NCBI GenBank assembly: GCA_008692225.1
Contig: VICG01000016.1
Location: 1,198,001 to 1,262,000, forward strand
Origin: Monilinia fructicola
Taxonomy: Eukaryota > Ascomycota > Leotiomycetes > Helotiales > Sclerotiniaceae
Reading direction: 5' to 3'
DNA: 64,000 bases
Shown: in pieces, positions 45,730 through 56,186 of the stretch
How positions within the stretch are numbered: the stretch's first letter is position 1
Layout: the number at the start of each line of letters is the position of its first letter
Made by a program: the position numbers and the translations under genes
The notes under the pieces: model-generated
What the model was told of the DNA's origin: nothing
The model's input: the letters and a program-made list of their open reading frames with translations, nothing else
The model's database searches: none

Positions 45730-48703
45730 ATGTCTGGAGCTGAGTTCATTGCTGTGCTCGGCATTGCTTCCAATATCATAGCAGTTGTGGATGCTTGCGC
45801 CAAGATACAAGATCGTATACAATCATATCGCCAAAACACTGCTTTCCGAGACCTGTCTCTCCCAGTTGCCTTTACTTGTCTCGGTCATCGAATCTCTGAA
45901 AGCCCCGCCATATCGCGACCATTTAGATCCGTCAACTGAAAAGGCATTGATTCGTGTTCTGGACGGATGTCTTCGTCAATTGCAAAGTTTGGAGGCTTTG
46001 ATCAAAGATCTGACACCCAGTGACGCGGCATCTAAACTTCAAAGGACTTGGAAAGGGATCCGAAGTTTCGGCAAAGATACCAAAGTGCGGGAGATTGTCG
46101 GTATTCTGACAGAATACAAGTCGACGATTGCATTGCACCTTTCTACTATCCATTTCCACGGTGCCATAAATCCCAGAGTACCCTCGTCTGGAAAGAAGTC
46201 TTACTTTGATGTCCCTCACTCAAGAGTATCACATTTTGTTGGTCGAAAAGATCTTCTGTGTCGGATCCCAGACAGAACTGAAAGCAAGTCGTAGCAATCC
46301 TTCAACTGTTGTACTTACTGGCGTGGGAGGCCAAGGGAAAACTCAAATTGCCTTGGAGTTCTGCCCACCAGTACTTGGAGTTCTATAGAGGGGTATTCTG
46401 GATCGACGCATCGTCGCGAATGTCTGCGTTTCGTGGATATGAGAGGATCTTGAAGACAATCGACATTACTACGATTCTTGCTGGTGGCGAAGAAATCAGG
46501 TCGCTTGTGAAAAGCACATTGCATGGTTGGGAAGAGCCGTGGTTATTAGTTTTCGACAATTATGATAACCCAGAGTCTTTCAATGACTTGTCATCTTTTT
46601 TCCCAGCAACCACTTCCAAAAAAACAGCGCCATCATCGTGACAAGTCGTCACCTATCAAGCAGTAGACTGGGAGGTCACTTGAAGTTGGGTGGATTGACC
46701 GAAGGAGAAAGTATACAGTTGCTGACATCCCGATACTCCTCGGCCTCAAGCACCGAGGATGATTTGAGAGAGGCAAAAGATATAGTCAGAAAGCTAGGAT
46801 ACCTACCACTTGCTATTGATCAAGCAGCAAGTTATATTTCAATTCGTCAGCTTCCACTCTATATGTTTTCGGAACATTTCCAGAAGCGAAAGGAGTTTAT
46901 ACTAAAAGATACCCCTCAATATCTGTGGGAGTATCAAATCCATAGCTTGTCTGACCCACAGAGCGCTTCCGAACATCTATCTGTCCTCACCACCTGGGAG
47001 CTATCCTTTGATCAGATTTCAGGGAACGACGACGAGAGGAAGTGGGTCAAAGAGTTCCTGATCCAAGCTGCGTACTTCAGCCCAACAAGCATTAGTGAAA
47101 CACTGTTCACTACCCATCATGTTCATAACGCTCTCTCTTTAGAATGGATTTCCATCTTCTCTACCGATGGCTCCTGGGACTCCTTCAAGTTCCAAGATGT
47201 TGTTGTTGGTCTTGTTAATCTATCAATTATTCAAACCATGGAGATCACTAGTCATGAAGTGAAATTCTCTTTCCACCCTTTAGTAAAGGTACTTTTCTCT
47301 TTGTGAGCACACTCAGCAAGTATTGATACAATTTTAGGATTGGCTGCAACTAAGAGAGCCCGCAGAGCGACGCCCGAAATTTGTGAACATCGCAACCACA
47401 TTGACGGCGTCTCTTATTCAAGAAAGGGACATGGAAATGCTTTCCCTACAAACCCGACAAGAGCTTCTATCACATATCGATACTTGTATCGAGAACAACT
47501 CTTCTTTTTTGACTGATCAGCAGATTATCATGAAATATGGCGGCTTCGTCGAAGGATTCCAAACTACCTTTGCTACATTCTACGGTCAGCATGATAGAAC
47601 CCTTGATGCGGAACGCCTTTTCCACCGTTCTCTTAGTATACAAACGTCCCGGTTGGGAACAGACAACATTGCGACTCTTAGCACGATGAAACAATCTTGC
47701 AGCTCTATACCTTGACTCAAAAAGGTTGAATGAAGCCAGGCCTCTACTTTATCAAGCTTTGAAGATAAAAGAAACAATTCTAGGCTTGAACACCCACGGA
47801 CACTCAACACAGTGAACAATCTTGGAAATCTGCTCATCCTAGAATTCAACTTTGATGGGGCGACTAAAAATGTACGAAAGAACGTTAGCAGGGTACCAAA
47901 AGCTTAACGGTCCTCTCCATAAGACGGTGATAGAAACCCTAAATAACTTGGGCGAGGTTGCTATGAAAAGAGGCAGTCTCTCAGAGGCCGAAAAGTTGTT
48001 CCAAGAAGGGCTTAGAAAACTACAGATACTGTCTAGTGGCGAGGAGGATGGTTTAGCACTATATATCAAATCAAATATAGCTTTGATTTACAAACTTCAA
48101 CATCGGTATCAGGAGGCCAAGAGTGCGTACCACGAGTTGATCGAGAAGCGGAAGGCCCTTCTTGGCCCCAAGCATTCTAGTACGTTGCAGTCTATGTGCG
48201 AATTGGGAGATGTCTACTTTGCTCTAGGCCAACTCAAGCTTTCGGGCGAATGGTATCTTCAAGGCAGTGCTAGCAGAGAACGCGTCATAACAGGGACAAC
48301 TTATTATCAGAACCCAAGCGAAGAAGCCGCAAGCTTGCACCTAAAATTCGAATTGTTAGCAAGTCTAAACGATCGAGGAATGCCTCAGACCTCACCTAAT
48401 ATCAGTCTCACTTCTATCGACCGACGCGGACCTAGTATTACCAATAACACTATTAACCCACCAGAACCCAATAGGCTCGATGGTTCTCGAATACCAGAGT
48501 CGTATTGTCCGAAAGCGGATAGAGTAAGTGACTCATCCTTAGGTCCATATCCACCAGATAGTGCTCAGTATGACCGTGTTGGAATACAAGCCCAGCAGTG
48601 TCCACCCTCATATCGTATGGGGTTGCCAATGATTCAACATGCTCCATCACACCACACTCTCTTTTCATCCGACAATTCTTTTGATTCAAACGAAGAAGGT
48701 TGA
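45730..48703 (+). CDS. NLR-like receptor: SesA-type N-terminus, NB-ARC, TPR repeats; frameshifted
   Basis: STAND-class signalling ATPase of the kind linked in fungi to non-self recognition and regulated cell death. The N-terminus (SGAEFIAVLGIASNIIAVVD, then AFRDLS and LPLLVSVIESL) is helical and SesA-like. The NB-ARC domain shows a P-loop (TGVGGQGKTQIALEF), a Walker B (WLLVFDNYD), a VTSRH strand and a YLPLAIDQAASYI segment. One intron at 47289-47337. The C-terminal half holds kinesin-light-chain-type TPRs (ATLSTM, LDSKRLNEARPLLYQALKI, TLNTVNNLGNLL, VIETLNNLGEVAMKRGSLSE). Seven frame changes lie at runs near 45861, 46267, 46364, 46618, 47689, 47791 and 47866. The frame ends at TGA 48701-48703, though the same frame stays open afterwards. 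An intact gene with sequence errors or a decayed allele are both possible; the error pattern favours the former. Confidence 0.78.
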
Positions 48704-50616
48704 ATTGACGAGATGACAAATCCTGATGATGTTATATGCAAAGCTTGGTCCAATTCTGTTCCAAATCAAGACTTAGGATCCAGTTCTGTTTCAGATCAAG
48801 ACTTGATCGATCGTCGAGCTAGGGCATTCAGGAACAAACAATTGGCCATCGGACGTCTCAGTTCAGTTTTACCATCGGTCCCGACTCCGGTCATGTCACC
48901 AAACTTAGGTGTTGATCAAAGATAAATGCAGCAAAGTAAATACTCTGCCTTACTCGGAAAAATTTCATCCTGTAAGGTGAGTAAGCTCAATGCCAGGCTT
49001 AATGTTTGTGATCTAAGAAATCTGACTTCAGTGATTAGGCCGCGAACCGATCGCCAAAGATGCAGCAACTTCAATCAGAACCACCAGAAACAAAACAAAT
49101 TAATTTTCAGATTTTGTCCTGATGCCCCTAGCAAGCGGTGGACAAAGATGCATATCATGTTCTGAGGAAACCCTCATTATATTGCTGTAGTAAATTCAAG
49201 AAACAACACTTGAGAGATAGTTGCCTCAAGGCTGAGAAATTTGGCAGTGCTGTCGTTGTCGATGATATTCCTTTTGACAAGATGAACCACAAATTGGGAG
49301 TGGACAGTTTGAATGTCACGGTGAATAATATCACTTTTTCAGCTGTGCAATCTCTTGACATACATCTTGGATGCTGTGTACTTAGTTGTGCTAGGGTAGT
49401 AGCTTTATCTTATTATTCCCACACCATCTTCTTGATCACACTTGAAGTTTATGTGGTTTCGAAGATGAGGTTGAGGAACCTCGAAGCTGGAATGATCAGG
49501 ATATATATTCAACATTGAATCAACTATATATAAGTATCAATTTTATCAAAGATTGGAGATCAGTTGGGCGTCTTGCATCCATAGATGGATGAAATTAGGA
49601 TTAGACTGTTCGAAAATCTCAATTTTTGCGAGGTTTGGTTGTCGTCGAATATATAGCCAGCTAGGTTTCATTAGAGAAAGATTGAAGCCCTATTAGCCTG
49701 AAATAAGGAAGAGAGCTGAAAGTGTTGGCATTTTGGGGGGGCATGTCGACGATCTTCTACATAGTATAATTGCAGGAGATCATCCGACTCAGCCGTCACA
49801 ATAATGACAAATAAGAACAACCAAGTGGCAATGGCAAAATGAGTAGTAACGTAACCTTCCTATTTCAGCAAACACCAACGTTCGATCCTTTTAATCCTTG
49901 CAAAAGCTTATATTCCAATCCGTCTTTTTCCCTTTCTTGCAAGTGGACTTGCTGCATATCATATCATCAATGCTTCATGTTTGTAATCACTCCTAACAGA
50001 GAAATAGCACGGCGATCTCACTATAGCAAGGGAAATTCGTGATTAATCTATCGACAGCTTCAAACTAGTCCATATTGAATGATGACTGCGTACTTTGATC
50101 GATGTCTTTCGGCGGGCGAAATGTGGATATAATGATTAATGCACAAAGCCCTACTAAGCAATACAGGTCAGACCATACTTTTTGGATATATATACATTTG
50201 AACGATTTCCCACTCTTTTGTTTTCTTCCTTCTCGCCATTAGTGCTTTTGATTGATGCAATCATTATGGAAAGTTATGGAACCACGCCAAACTTTTGTCT
50301 GTCCGAGAACTCTGCGGGTGGTATGCCTCAACCAATATCATGAATAGGCTAGCTCTACACATTCAACGTGATTTTGATATATGCGTCAACAAATCATCAA
50401 CAACTTCACAGCGGAAACTACCGATTCTGTCTGGCTTCAGCGCCTTCAGCGCCTGAGGCCAAGGCAAGATTCCTTCCTTCGAAGCTCCCTCTTGCCGGAA
50501 CTCGAATGTTAAAGCATCCCGCACCCTACGCGTTTGGGGGCCATTGTGCGCATAGTAGCAGGAACAAAAACACTGGCGCATGATCAGACCAATGCTATTA
50601 AATTTCAAAGGTCACC
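48704..50616. other. 3' flank of NLR-like gene and intergenic
   Basis: The first about 220 bp continue in the NLR frame to a stop at 48923-48925 (acidic, Ser/Pro-rich: DVICKAWSNSVPNQ), and could be a C-terminal tail cut off by the TGA. The rest holds only short frames without recognisable domains. Confidence 0.45.
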
Positions 50617-51012
50617 ATGTCGACCTGCGCAAACAGAGTCCGCGTTGGCATCGGGGTTTCCATCCTCTGCCCCTGTATCCCCTCAAACCTCTCTTCTTAC
50701 TGGGCAGGCGACTCGTTTCCCTTGGGGACATCCAGGAGGCCATCTGGAGTGCGGCGAAAGCGTAAAGAATGCGCTGTTCGAGAAGGCCTCGAGGAGACTG
50801 GCTTGGTCATCTGGAAAGAAGATTTGCAGTTGCTCATGGCAACGAGTAGTCTGATGGGGTTAGGGCTGAGGAGAGACGGGAAGGAGGGAGTGGAGGGAAG
50901 TCACTATGGTGGTTTTTGGATGGTCGAATCTTGGGATGGAAAGGGAGATGGGCCAAAGAATTTGGAAAGCGATAAGATACGGAGTGGGAGGGGATGGAAG
51001 TGGAGGAGATGA
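50617..51012 (+). CDS. Nudix hydrolase, frameshifted and perhaps decayed
   Basis: Hydrolase of nucleoside-diphosphate-linked compounds by family. The start MSTCANRVRVGIGVSI fits fungal Nudix N-termini. The central strand (PLFLLGRRLVSLG) is in another frame. The Nudix box is nearly complete across two frames: GGHLECGESVK followed by ECAVREGLEETGLV, giving GX5EX7REXXEEXG with all catalytic acidic residues. Breaks lie in C/T runs near 50670, at GGGG 50724-50727 and at 50767 (one G missing between AAG and AATGC). After the box the sequence becomes unusually Gly-rich and does not show the usual end of the fold, so the C-terminus may be lost or misread. Substrate unknown. Confidence 0.6.
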   Translation: MSTCANRVRVGIGVSILCPCIPSNLSSYWAGDSFPLGTSRRPSGVRRKRKECAVREGLEETGLVIWKEDLQLLMATSSLMGLGLRRDGKEGVEGSHYGGFWMVESWDGKGDGPKNLESDKIRSGRGWKWRR

Positions 51013-54000
51013 GGAGGTGGGCTGGGGTGAAGGGACTGTTATCTCAGCCGGAGTTGGAGTTGATGAAGAAAAGGGGGGGGTTGCTTGAGAATCTCGCATA
51101 GAGATATCACATTTGTATGTGAGCGTTGCGTTTTATCATTGAATTTGGAATTTTCATTGGTATCTGTGGAATCGTGGAAGTTTGCCGTGCATCTTTCAAT
51201 TCAATATGGTGCCGGGTGGTGAACGTAAAGCATCTGATAGGTACGAAAGACGACAAGGTAATTCTTCCATCTGCCCCTTGGAAGCTTTTCGCTGCACGAT
51301 GCTTATATTGTCACTGTGCGTCTATTCTTCCCGAATCTTTTTCACAATCGGCGCATCCTTTTTTGGTGTTGTATCAGCTGAGTGAAGACTTTTACGTCTT
51401 CTGTAAACTGACGCTCGGTTTCGGAGAACGCAGAGATCCCTAACGCATCAGCCACAGACTTGGACACTTGCGGTTTTTAGGGAGGTTGACACGATTCCAA
51501 CTCGACGTCCTGGGTTTCTGAGAAGGTCGGTTTATGGTTGTAAGATGTATTTCTACGTCTGCGATTCCTTCATATCGATACTTCCAGAATTGTACTTTGA
51601 CTGCTGATCTAGACTTGGAAACCTTAGAAATGCTCAAGAGCACAATGTCACGGATGTGTTGCAGCATAAAGTCTCCAATAAGACCCCACGTCTACCAGGC
51701 ATACTTTAATGGCTAATCTAGAAACAAGAATTTGATTGGCCGCGATTGGTTATATATCTTTATTCGAGCATATCTTGAACATTCATCGTATATTATCCAT
51801 GCTATTCTCCTTCCAATCTCATTTTATAAACCACGGTCCAACGGATTGGTAATTGTCGCGGTCGCCATATTCGTCCAATCACTTGCGGTTTCCCCGATGA
51901 CCATCAGGGCTAGAAACAACGTAGCATTGAACAGTTCGTTAGTGCTGATTAATATATTGAAATCCGGACTCGCGGGATCGGAAATGCGACATCTGCGAGT
52001 GGAAACCCTGCCGGGGGCAGCCTCACTCTTTGGGTTATCGGTATCCTATGCCTGTATCGAGACCCTTAAGATTAACCACTTTCCTGCTCGGGTGTGAAGT
52101 TTTCGTATCGAATTCTGCGCAGGCGGCGTAAGCTTTTGACTCACAGACTATACATCCGGGCGACTTGTACGTGCTCATTCAGCGGTGGTGAGGCCTGCAA
52201 GGTGGAGATCAAAGAACTTCTATGGGTCATATGCTTTGAGTGGCTCGATAGTGAACCTCGGAGTAATTGTTGGCATGTCACCAGAATCCCTCTAGGGCAA
52301 CATGTTTATATGTCATAGAGTGACATTTCCAGGTCTAGTTGTTGGTCTATAGAATGCCGGTCTTCAATTCACAATCGATCATTTGCCGAGAGTGATGAGG
52401 AAGTGTGTCTCCAATAACAACTAGATCAGGCATATAAAGCGAGTTGTGTTATTGACTAGATATCGGATCCTTTCCACTGGTGAAACTCACTGCATTTTGA
52501 GATATGATGGATGGACGTCTTGTCTTGATCTTGGACGAATCGGGCCGTGGTAGCGGGAAGGGGGGTCAGTCGTCTTCTAACGTACTAAAAGTCGTAGGCA
52601 TGCATAGATGCCGGCTACTTTGATTGGTATCCTAGTTGTGACCAAGCACGCTATTATACAGTATTAAGGGAGTGGTTGATGGTGATTTGTTGAGCCATCC
52701 GGGAGCCATAAATTCAGCTGGGGGGTTTTGCTTTGCTTGGCAACTTGATTCGCGGCTTTCTATTTGCCCTTTGTGAGAAGTATCTAGGTCATATTGTGCC
52801 TTCCAATGTGACAAGAAAGCTCCCCTCTGAAATCATTACCCGGTTGGTTTAGAGATGGGACCGTTGGGTAGTGGAACTGATCCGTATTACCCGCTCATGA
52901 AGTCCCTTGGTACACTTCTTAACCAAATGAAGCTTAGCACATGATGATCCTCATCTGTGGAAAATAATCAGCGTATTTTAGCAGATCCATTAGCTTTTGA
53001 TGAGAAGCCAGTACTACAGAGGCATTTGGTACAATGCTTGTCAAGCAACTAGACTGGTTGCAAAGCTCATTAAGCATAAGGATTGATTGAGATAATCATG
53101 CGTCACAATGTTAAATAGGAACTGCAAGGGCAAAGGATTATACTTCTCCAACAAAGAGCACTGAGTCCTATATGCAAGTACTATAACGATCGACAGTATC
53201 GCGCCATTTGCAGTGTCACCTATGGCTAGGAAGATGTCCATGCATGTCAGGTAAGGCATTTCGTTTGACTGACTGGACCAATCGATCAAGAAAGAGCTAA
53301 ACTTGTCTAATTATTCGGAGCACCTTCATTGGAAACACTTGTAAGCCCACCCTTCGCTACTTCAAAGAATCGGCTCAGAAACTCTCCCATTGGCAATATG
53401 ATTCATATTACACTACCATAATAGAAGCAAGATACGTAAGGTTACTTTGAATAAGCCACCTCATGAAAATCGTAATAACTTACCTTACAATTTTCCTCTA
53501 TCGATTATAGAGGAAACTAGTATCTACGCTTTTATTTGTGATACATTTGGTTGACATGTGATATGCACCCAAAGAAGACTTCCAGGGCCTGAATGGTAAT
53601 GGGTATCGCAAGATAGTTTGAACTTCTCATGATTTTGCGTTTTATGATGGCCAATAAGGATCAATTGATGATTTAGTATGTTAAATGAAGTGATTAATTT
53701 CTTGTTCGTCTCTCCTGAAGAGAATAAACTGCCACCAACGTGTTGGGACGGAAACGAAGCGCCCACCGCTTCGTCTGGCTATTTTGGGTCTTGAGTAATT
53801 CTGCTCAGCAATGAGAGATCCTTGAGTGATATGTTGGTGGCTCTTTATCAAAGATGACAATTATTCAAGGGTTCCACCAAAGGCTCGCCAGCCTGGTCGT
53901 TGCCCAATCCCAAAAGAATTTGCGGCGCGGCTCTCGGTAATATTCCCCAACTTGGATGATCTCAAAGTTATGTACTCTATAGAACTATAGCTTCGAGTAG

Positions 54001-54560
54001 TCAGATGATAAGGAGTTTGGGGGTTACTCCGCCCATGATGATCGGTGAAATATGTGCTGGAAGCAATTCTGGGCCTGTCGGAGCAGGTGAAAGCGGTGGT
54101 GGCTACCAGTGAAAGATAATAGCAAGATGGAAGGCTTTTATAGTACCACAAAGTCTCGGCAGATTCTGTAGTCTCCAAGGCGGAGATGTGTTGCGCTCGC
54201 TATTGGTTGCGTAGATGGAGAATTTCACAGCCCAAACTCAAGAAGTGGTACAAACTTGAAAGCGGTAGTCTCAGCATTGAAGTTCAGAGTACAATTTGGA
54301 AATTTCCGAGACCGTAATTTACGTTGTTTGCAAGATCCTGAGTAAATATATGGGTAAACTTTCATAATCTAGTGATGCTACCTTCTCCCTTCGTGGATTG
54401 ACACGTGCCTCCTTGGATTCGGATATAACTTTCCGTTTTAGCTGCATGCGTTGCACCTCATACGATGTTGAATATTTGACATGATTATGAAGTATCAATA
54501 ATTCAGTTATATCTAGTCATTTCACAGCAGTCATCAGGATTTTGACTATTCATAGCAAGG

Positions 54561-54830
54561 TTAATTTCCGTTGGAGGAGGAAGGATTCACCCCTGTCGTT
54601 TCATGATAAACGTGATGTCTACTGCTATTCCACCTCACATTTCGAGTGTACTCGAGATGGAGTGGGCTCACTTCGCATCCTGAACAGAATGCTACCTCAT
54701 TCTCACCTATAGATAAGTAATCATACAAATCCTTTGGCATGTGAGCTCCAGTAGCCATCACGAGGATCGATGTCACGTTACTCCAGGCGGAATCCCGCCC
54801 GAATAGACTAAATTTAGACTTTCCGGTCAA
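54561..54830 (-). pseudogene. Coding-like 89-codon frame, possible C-terminal gene fragment
   Basis: Translates to a protein-like sequence with LPKD-type helix start (MPKDLYDYLSIGENEVAFCS) followed by GCEVSPLHLEYTRNVRW. A CxxC pair and a following basic/aromatic stretch resemble the C-terminal tails of some fungal leucine-rich-repeat proteins, from memory and weakly. No upstream exon was found; a tandem repeat lies directly before it. It may be a relic or a small gene. Confidence 0.3.
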
Positions 54831-54833
54831 ACG

Positions 54834-54880
54834 TCATGATCCTGTCATGATCCTGTCATGATCCTGTCATGATCCTGTCA
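54834..54880. repeat. 11-bp tandem repeat (TCATGATCCTG), four perfect units
   Basis: Four identical 11-bp units followed by a truncated fifth. Each unit contains the palindrome TCATGA. Confidence 0.95.
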
Positions 54881-55614
54881 CAATTTAAGCATTCGGAGTA
54901 TTTAATAGCCCCACCAATTTCATGCATATCATGGGTCTACTACTAGTAATAGTGAGACTAATTTCTAACCCCGCATAGAGTTCACTGAAATGAGAAATTT
55001 GGGGTGAGAGAGTGTTTTCAGATCATTAGCAATAGTCTAATCTGAGTTGTGCATGCATACAAAGCTTGCGAGAGCCCTGTAACGTTAATGAAGAGTTACT
55101 TCTAGTAGTATAGTATGCGCCTGTATGAAATTTTTAACAGTTTATGCTTTCGAGTCTTGGGGCCATAGCTTCCTTTCCCGCCGTCCCATACAAACTAAGT
55201 ACTAGAACTCTTGAGAAGAGTACATCAAAACTCACCCTGGGGAACACCAGTGGTGAGACATATTGTCGTGGATGTTGTGCAAATCTTTGCAATCCTTCTG
55301 GTGCTGCTATGAGTGGAGTGAAGATGAAATCCCTCGCTGGACGAAGCCTCATCCTTGATTAATCACCAGTGCCTACAATGTAACAAGCTTGACCCACCGG
55401 CATGGAAGTAATTCCCAAGCTCAAAAAATAGTCGGCCACTGTCTATTGCAAAAGTGTAATCAATTCTGATACGCCGACTAGCTACATTGCTAATCGCTAG
55501 CTGAGATATAGTACTGTACCAAGTTGTGCTATTTCAGTCCCGAGTCAGTAGTTGAATGGTTGCGTTGAAATTTTCTAAACAACGATTAAATGTGTCTTTG
55601 ACATAAAGACTACA

Positions 55615-55623
55615 TATATAAAG
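55615..55623 (+). promoter_or_regulatory. Probable TATA box of the RlpA-like gene
   Basis: TATATAAAG about 165 bp upstream of the start codon at 55788, followed by a pyrimidine- and CA-rich leader. Confidence 0.45.
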
Positions 55624-55787
55624 CACTTGTCTGTCTTTGAATGCAAACTACTCTCGGCTTCACATAATCATTAGCTTCAAACCAGATACTTTCAAACACG
55701 TTTTGCAACACACAGCTTATCCTTTGTGCATTCAAATTCATCCATACCTCCAGACTTATACTTTCAAAAACAAAACCTGTTGCCAAG

Positions 55788-56186
55788 ATGAAGTTCACAA
55801 TCACCTTTATCACCACAATTGTCATGACATTCGCTCCCCTCATCCCAGCTGCTCCAGTATCTCCAAATCAGCCCGAGCTCGTCCGACGCGCAAACTCAGG
55901 TGACCTGACCTATTATGATGTAGGTCTAGGTGCTTGTGGATGGACGAATTCCAACTCGGAATTGGTCGTTGCAATGGCCCACGGACTCATGGGGACCCAA
56001 TCCAACGGTAACCCATACTGCGGAAGAAAGATCAAAGTAAATTATGGCGGAAAGTCTGTCACCGTGAAGGTCGTGGATAAGTGTATGGGCTGTGCCAAAC
56101 ACGACCTCGATTTGAGCCCTGCTGCATTCAAGGCCCTGGCTTCTGAGTCTGCTGGACGCATCAAGGGCACCTGGTCTTTCGTATAG
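55788..56186 (+). CDS. Small secreted RlpA/expansin-like double-psi beta-barrel protein
   Basis: Extracellular protein of 132 residues in one exon. The signal peptide (MKFTITFITTIVMTFAPLIP) is followed by a short pro-like stretch ending in a dibasic RR. The double-psi barrel is complete: DLTYYDVGLGACGW, then YCGRKIKVNYGGKSVTVKVV, then DKCMGCAKHDLDLSPAAF. The DLDLS segment carries the conserved Asp of expansin/RlpA folds. Five Cys after the signal are likely disulphide-bonded in part. No C-terminal expansin cellulose-binding domain is present, so it belongs with barwin/plant-natriuretic-like small secreted fungal proteins. Wall loosening, peptidase inhibition or an effector role are all possible. 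The frame is intact. Confidence 0.88.
   Translation: MKFTITFITTIVMTFAPLIPAAPVSPNQPELVRRANSGDLTYYDVGLGACGWTNSNSELVVAMAHGLMGTQSNGNPYCGRKIKVNYGGKSVTVKVVDKCMGCAKHDLDLSPAAFKALASESAGRIKGTWSFV

Larger units (their letters stand above)
51013..55787. other. Long intergenic region, possible gene remnants
   Basis: About 4.8 kb. Candidate remnants are a frame at 51732-52097 (+, hydrophobic, no known domain) and the minus-strand frame 54561-54830 (separate entry). Otherwise I see only short frames and an 11-bp tandem repeat. Confidence 0.45.

Noticed and set aside
54834..54880. CRISPR-like array
   Set aside because: It is a simple 11-bp tandem repeat without spacers, and the host is a eukaryote.
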